From NCBI GenBank assembly GCA_030426955.1, contig JAUHXS010000001.1, positions 499,339 to 563,338 on the forward strand: a DNA stretch of 64,000 nucleotides, in the 5' to 3' direction. The notes beneath the pieces are model-generated. The model saw only the letters and a list, made by a program, of their open reading frames with translations. It was not told the DNA's origin and searched no databases. Of this stretch, positions 60,524-64,000 are shown in pieces (position 1 is the stretch's first letter; each line of letters begins with the position of its first letter). The stretch comes from Bacteroidia bacterium (lineage in GTDB: Bacteria > Bacteroidota > Bacteroidia > Chitinophagales > JAUHXS01). A program made the translations under genes and the position numbers.

Positions 60524-63500
60524 GACAAGGCTATTTTCACATAACTATATTCTTGCTCGTATTTTGGCTTCCAACTAAAGCACAGTTAGTTGGAGGAGAA
60601 GCATTTCTAAAGGGCAACTATATTGAAGTAGGTATTTCCACTTGTGGATCGTATGGCACCTCAGGGGATGTGCCAGCTAGTGGAGGATACCATTCTAGGA
60701 ATGGCTTCAACAATGGAATGGGATTTGTCGCAGACATTGGGAAAGATGGATTTAATGTGGGAAATCCTAATTTTTGTGGTGACTATTTTCTACCAGGAGC
60801 ACCCGTAGAAGGTTGGGGCATTGAAATAAATGGCCAAAACTATATTAATACAAATACCAGTATAATAACTGGTGGAATATGTAGTTCATTTGATATTCCT
60901 GGGACAATTATTAGCTATGATACTATCGATACCTTCACGCTATGTGCCATATGGATGGGCAGAGTTAATGGCATGGATATTACCCAACGGACTTGTTTTC
61001 ACATGGACTCTTTGTACTTTACAACCGAAGTAAGGTTTTGCAATGATACAACCATTAAGCTGAGAAATATTTATTATGCAAGAAATCTTGATCCAGATAA
61101 TGATCAAACCTTAAGCAGTAACTTTAGCACAGTAAATACTATTGTATCACAACCTAGTCTATCTTCACCAGATGCTCTAGTAACTGCTACAGGAACAGTC
61201 AATGCAGGATGCTACCTCGGTCTTGGGGCTCGTGATGGGCGCGCAAAAGTTACTTATGGAGGATTTAATATGTCCCTAAACATTAGCGACTATTTTTTGG
61301 GAAATCCGCCATATATGCAAAGTGGAACAAATACCGCTGATGAAGCCATATCCATAGGATTTAACATAGGCGATTTAGATACCAACCAATGTGTTTGCTT
61401 CTCATTTGCATATATACTAGACCCTAACCAATTAGATAATGCATTGAATGCGACTGCATCTGTACTTTTATTTGCAGACTCTGTAAACATCACAGGCAAT
61501 CCGCGTGCTGCTGTTTGCACAGGCTCAGATTCATTATTGCTAACCTTAAAAAGCCTAGTCGATGAAAATATCGACTGGCATTGGTCTCCAGCAACTGGAC
61601 TTAGCGATACAGTTGGAGACTCTATTAAAGCATATCCATCTACTACCACTACTTATACCATTACAGGCAATGGCAACTTTGGACTATGTGATGCATTGAC
61701 AAGACAAGTTACCATTTATTTCGATACGATTCCTCTAAAAGTAATAGACACGGTTGCCTGCAGAAACTCACCTTTTCAGCTCAACTTATCAAACTTAATT
61801 GAAGGTGCTAGTTACTTATGGTTACCAGGAACTGGATTAGACGACTCAACCATTTCCAATCCAACCATAACACTTGACTCGACAATAACCTACACGCTTA
61901 TAGGAACCACAACAAATGGTTGCATAGACTCTAACATTATAATAATTGAAGCGGATTCAACAATAAATATCGATGCAGGAGATGATATAATTGTTTGTGA
62001 GATGAGAGAACTTATTATTGGAGGCTCTCCTACCGCTGATAGCTTAGTCGAGGTACTTTGGACTCCCATAAATGATCAGAATAGATTATTAAATAGATCT
62101 ACTCACAACCCTACATTTAATGCTACGGTAGATACTTTTTGGTTTTTGGGAATTCCATTTTTTATTCCAATTCCAGATACGATATTTTATGAAGTTCAAG
62201 AACAAAAGTGTTTTGGTTCTGACACCATGATGATTGCGGTTTTACAACAAGATCCTGAAATAAATGGCCTACGAGATAATTACTGTCCAATAAGCGATAT
62301 AGATACGGCTCATCTTAGTCCTTTTGGAGGAACACTTTCTGGAATGGGCTTAATGGATAGCATATTTGATCCAGCCAGTATACCTGTTGGCGGTCCGTAT
62401 TATATTGAATATGCCATAACTGATACCGCCAGCTTTGACTCCGTCTGTATCACTATTGATACATTTATAATCAACATCATAGCTCTGGATACTCCTGAGA
62501 TATTGGGGCTTGATTCCGCCTACTGTGCAAATGCTCCAATAGACAACCTAACATTGAACCCTGCAGGAGGGTCATTATCTGGCCCAGGAATTAATGGCAA
62601 TTCCTTTAATCCTCAAACTGCAAATATTGGACTTGATACCATTTCCTACATTTATATAAATAATTTATCTGGATGCACCTCATTCGATACCGTTCAAACC
62701 ATCGTGATAGACATTCCAACAGGAAACATAGTCGTTGATTCTTTTACTTGCTCTGATAGTGCCAATATAGTATTTATAGGAGATACTGGAGCAATTGTGA
62801 CCTATAATTGGAATTTCGATTTTGGTTCATCTACAATTTCAGGATCAGAAGAAGGTCCCTATTGGATAAAATGGACTCCTAGAGGTATTAGAAACATACA
62901 ATTAAATGCATCCGATACTAATAATTGTAGTATATCAATATCTAAACCAATAAATGTAGTAGCACTTATTGGCAATACAATATCTGGCTTAGACTCAACA
63001 TATTGTGCTAATGGATTGGGAGACTCATTAATACTAGACCCAACTGGCGGAATAATAATAGGTGCTGGAATAGATAGTATATTCTTCAATCCAAGCCTCG
63101 CTAATATTGGAGAAAATGTCATTGTTTATCATTACACAGATAGCTCTACTAATTGTTCTTCTAGCGACACATTAAACACCTTTGTCTTCAATACTCCATC
63201 AGGTAATATCATTCTAGATTCCTTTACTTGCACAGACGAGTCTATCATCAGTTTTACAGGAGACACCAACTCCATCATTCAATACAATTGGAATTTTGAT
63301 ACGACCTCAAGCATTATCTCTGGCTCAAACCAAGGAGCATATATCATCCAATGGGGCTTGCGAGGAGAAAAGAAAATTCAACTTTTAATTACAGATTCTA
63401 ATAATTGCTCTATTTTAATATCAGATACTATTGATGTAGTAAATTTAATTGCCAATGCAACTACTATTGATTCATCTATTATTATTTCTGAGAATACGAC

Positions 63501-63969
63501 ACTCCATGTTTCTGCAATGCCAGAAGAAGATATTTATACTTATCAATGGGAGCCATCACAATCATTAGATTGTACAAATTGTAGTACTACAATTGCAAAT
63601 CCTACAGATAGTACAATGTATATCGTTAAAGTAACACATGATCAACATGGTTGTATTGTATATGATACTTTGCTAATTGCTGTTGACAACAGAGTCATTT
63701 TTGAAATCCCATCTGCGTTTACACCTAATGGCGACAATGAAAACGACGAATTTTTGATCATTGGACAAGGTCTAATTGATGACATTCAATTTAAGGTTTT
63801 AAATAGATGGGGTGATATTGTATTTGAAACAAATTCTTTAGAAAAAGGATGGGACGGCACTTTTCAAGGAAAGCAACAGCCCATAGGTAGTTACAACTAT
63901 ATTATCTCCGTAACTGATTATCTGGGAATGGCGTATGAAAAAGCTGGACAGTTTACCTTGATTAGGTAA
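60520..63969 (+). CDS. Large T9SS type B secreted protein with duplicated 160-residue repeats
   Basis: An 1149-residue exported protein. The signal peptide (ITIFLLVFWLPTKAQ) is followed by an N-terminal domain of about 300 residues (GGEAFLKGNYIEVGISTCGSYG... CGDYFLPG), Ig-like repeats, then two copies of a 160-residue block (residues 663-822 and 823-982, GLDSxYCANxxxDxLxLxPxGG). The sorting domain ends it (IPSAFTPNGDNENDEFLIIGQG... VLNRWGDIVF... GWDGTFQGKQQPIGSYNYII). It overlaps the upstream small gene by 4 bp. It appears complete and ends 31 bp before the window edge. The role is probably surface adhesion, unproven. Confidence 0.84.
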   Translation: MRQGYFHITIFLLVFWLPTKAQLVGGEAFLKGNYIEVGISTCGSYGTSGDVPASGGYHSRNGFNNGMGFVADIGKDGFNVGNPNFCGDYFLPGAPVEGWGIEINGQNYINTNTSIITGGICSSFDIPGTIISYDTIDTFTLCAIWMGRVNGMDITQRTCFHMDSLYFTTEVRFCNDTTIKLRNIYYARNLDPDNDQTLSSNFSTVNTIVSQPSLSSPDALVTATGTVNAGCYLGLGARDGRAKVTYGGFNMSLNISDYFLGNPPYMQSGTNTADEAISIGFNIGDLDTNQCVCFSFAYILDPNQLDNALNATASVLLFADSVNITGNPRAAVCTGSDSLLLTLKSLVDENIDWHWSPATGLSDTVGDSIKAYPSTTTTYTITGNGNFGLCDALTRQVTIYFDTIPLKVIDTVACRNSPFQLNLSNLIEGASYLWLPGTGLDDSTISNPTITLDSTITYTLIGTTTNGCIDSNIIIIEADSTINIDAGDDIIVCEMRELIIGGSPTADSLVEVLWTPINDQNRLLNRSTHNPTFNATVDTFWFLGIPFFIPIPDTIFYEVQEQKCFGSDTMMIAVLQQDPEINGLRDNYCPISDIDTAHLSPFGGTLSGMGLMDSIFDPASIPVGGPYYIEYAITDTASFDSVCITIDTFIINIIALDTPEILGLDSAYCANAPIDNLTLNPAGGSLSGPGINGNSFNPQTANIGLDTISYIYINNLSGCTSFDTVQTIVIDIPTGNIVVDSFTCSDSANIVFIGDTGAIVTYNWNFDFGSSTISGSEEGPYWIKWTPRGIRNIQLNASDTNNCSISISKPINVVALIGNTISGLDSTYCANGLGDSLILDPTGGIIIGAGIDSIFFNPSLANIGENVIVYHYTDSSTNCSSSDTLNTFVFNTPSGNIILDSFTCTDESIISFTGDTNSIIQYNWNFDTTSSIISGSNQGAYIIQWGLRGEKKIQLLITDSNNCSILISDTIDVVNLIANATTIDSSIIISENTTLHVSAMPEEDIYTYQWEPSQSLDCTNCSTTIANPTDSTMYIVKVTHDQHGCIVYDTLLIAVDNRVIFEIPSAFTPNGDNENDEFLIIGQGLIDDIQFKVLNRWGDIVFETNSLEKGWDGTFQGKQQPIGSYNYIISVTDYLGMAYEKAGQFTLIR
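62506..63465 (+). repeat. Tandem 480-bp duplication inside the 1149-residue protein
   Basis: Two units of about 160 residues begin GLDSAYCANAP (62506) and GNTISGLDSTYCANG (62986). Each pairs an Ig-like half with a SFTCxDxxxIxFxGDTxxIxxYNWNFD half. The order and most motifs are conserved, but the copies have diverged throughout. Confidence 0.8.
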
Positions 63970-64000
63970 GTCTGTACATTGAGTTTTCAACTAACTCTCC

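Noticed and set aside
1-64000. tRNA or rRNA genes
   Set aside because: I saw no cloverleaf-like sequence with TTCGA arm or rRNA signature on either strand; a tRNAscan run would settle it.

Overview
The window is AT-rich bacterial chromosome from the phylum Bacteroidota. Evidence: seven long secreted proteins end in the type IX secretion system (T9SS) type B sorting domain (the gliding-motility C-terminal domain, motif PNxFSPNGDGxND) and one ends in a type A domain. There is also a PorP/SprF outer-membrane protein, a SusC/TonB-type receptor, many SCKKE-type lipoproteins, almost no Shine-Dalgarno sequences, and TAnnTTTG-like -7 promoter elements. I cannot fix the class; the gene content suggests a non-Bacteroides environmental lineage.

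Layout. 1-5.2 kb: a stress/accessory patch with a higBA toxin-antitoxin pair (the toxin has a perfect 27-bp internal duplication), three lipoprotein genes, a second toxin-antitoxin pair (ParE/RelE type), and a Fic AMP-transferase with an operator-like dyad. 5.3-8.9 kb: two glycosyltransferases followed by ribBA. 9-33.4 kb: a secreted-protein region with six T9SS type B proteins, including a 1689-residue protein with ten Ig-like repeats directly upstream of a PorP/SprF partner. Interspersed are fmt, a TPR-like protein, a metal-receptor-like protein, a DUF1801 protein, a Pif1-type helicase and a small barrel protein. 33.5-38.1 kb: a tight three-gene operon (TPR-PD40-OmpA protein, YfiR, CHASE8-HAMP-SpoIIE phosphatase). 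38.1-46.1 kb: housekeeping genes (accC, ccmBCD, glutamate dehydrogenase, Lrp regulator, phosphodiesterase, glycosyltransferase-methyltransferase fusion, DUF2200, DUF1330). 46.2-48.6 kb: a T9SS type A protein, then 0.88 kb of dispersed palindromic repeats around a decayed IS200/REP-type transposase tail. 48.6-60 kb: a membrane protein, dnaK with a sigma54-like promoter, a lipoprotein, panB, a 3-hydroxyacyl-CoA dehydrogenase, a lipoprotein, a TonB-dependent receptor with a DtxR/MntR-like operator, a glycerophosphodiesterase lipoprotein and a PqiA-like membrane protein. 60.1-64 kb: a two-gene unit ending in another T9SS type B protein.

Most notable system: the operon at 33461-38072 looks like the YfiB-YfiR-YfiN envelope-sensing circuit. 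An OmpA peptidoglycan-binding protein, the periplasmic repressor YfiR and a CHASE8-HAMP membrane sensor are present, but the GGDEF (c-di-GMP) output of YfiN is replaced by a SpoIIE/PP2C phosphatase. The inferred logic is that envelope or peptidoglycan state is read by the OmpA partner, relayed through YfiR to the CHASE8 sensor, and turned into serine/threonine dephosphorylation. This is inference from domain order and operon structure.

Several genes (two in operons) can only start at TTG or GTG, so ATG-only gene calling would truncate them.
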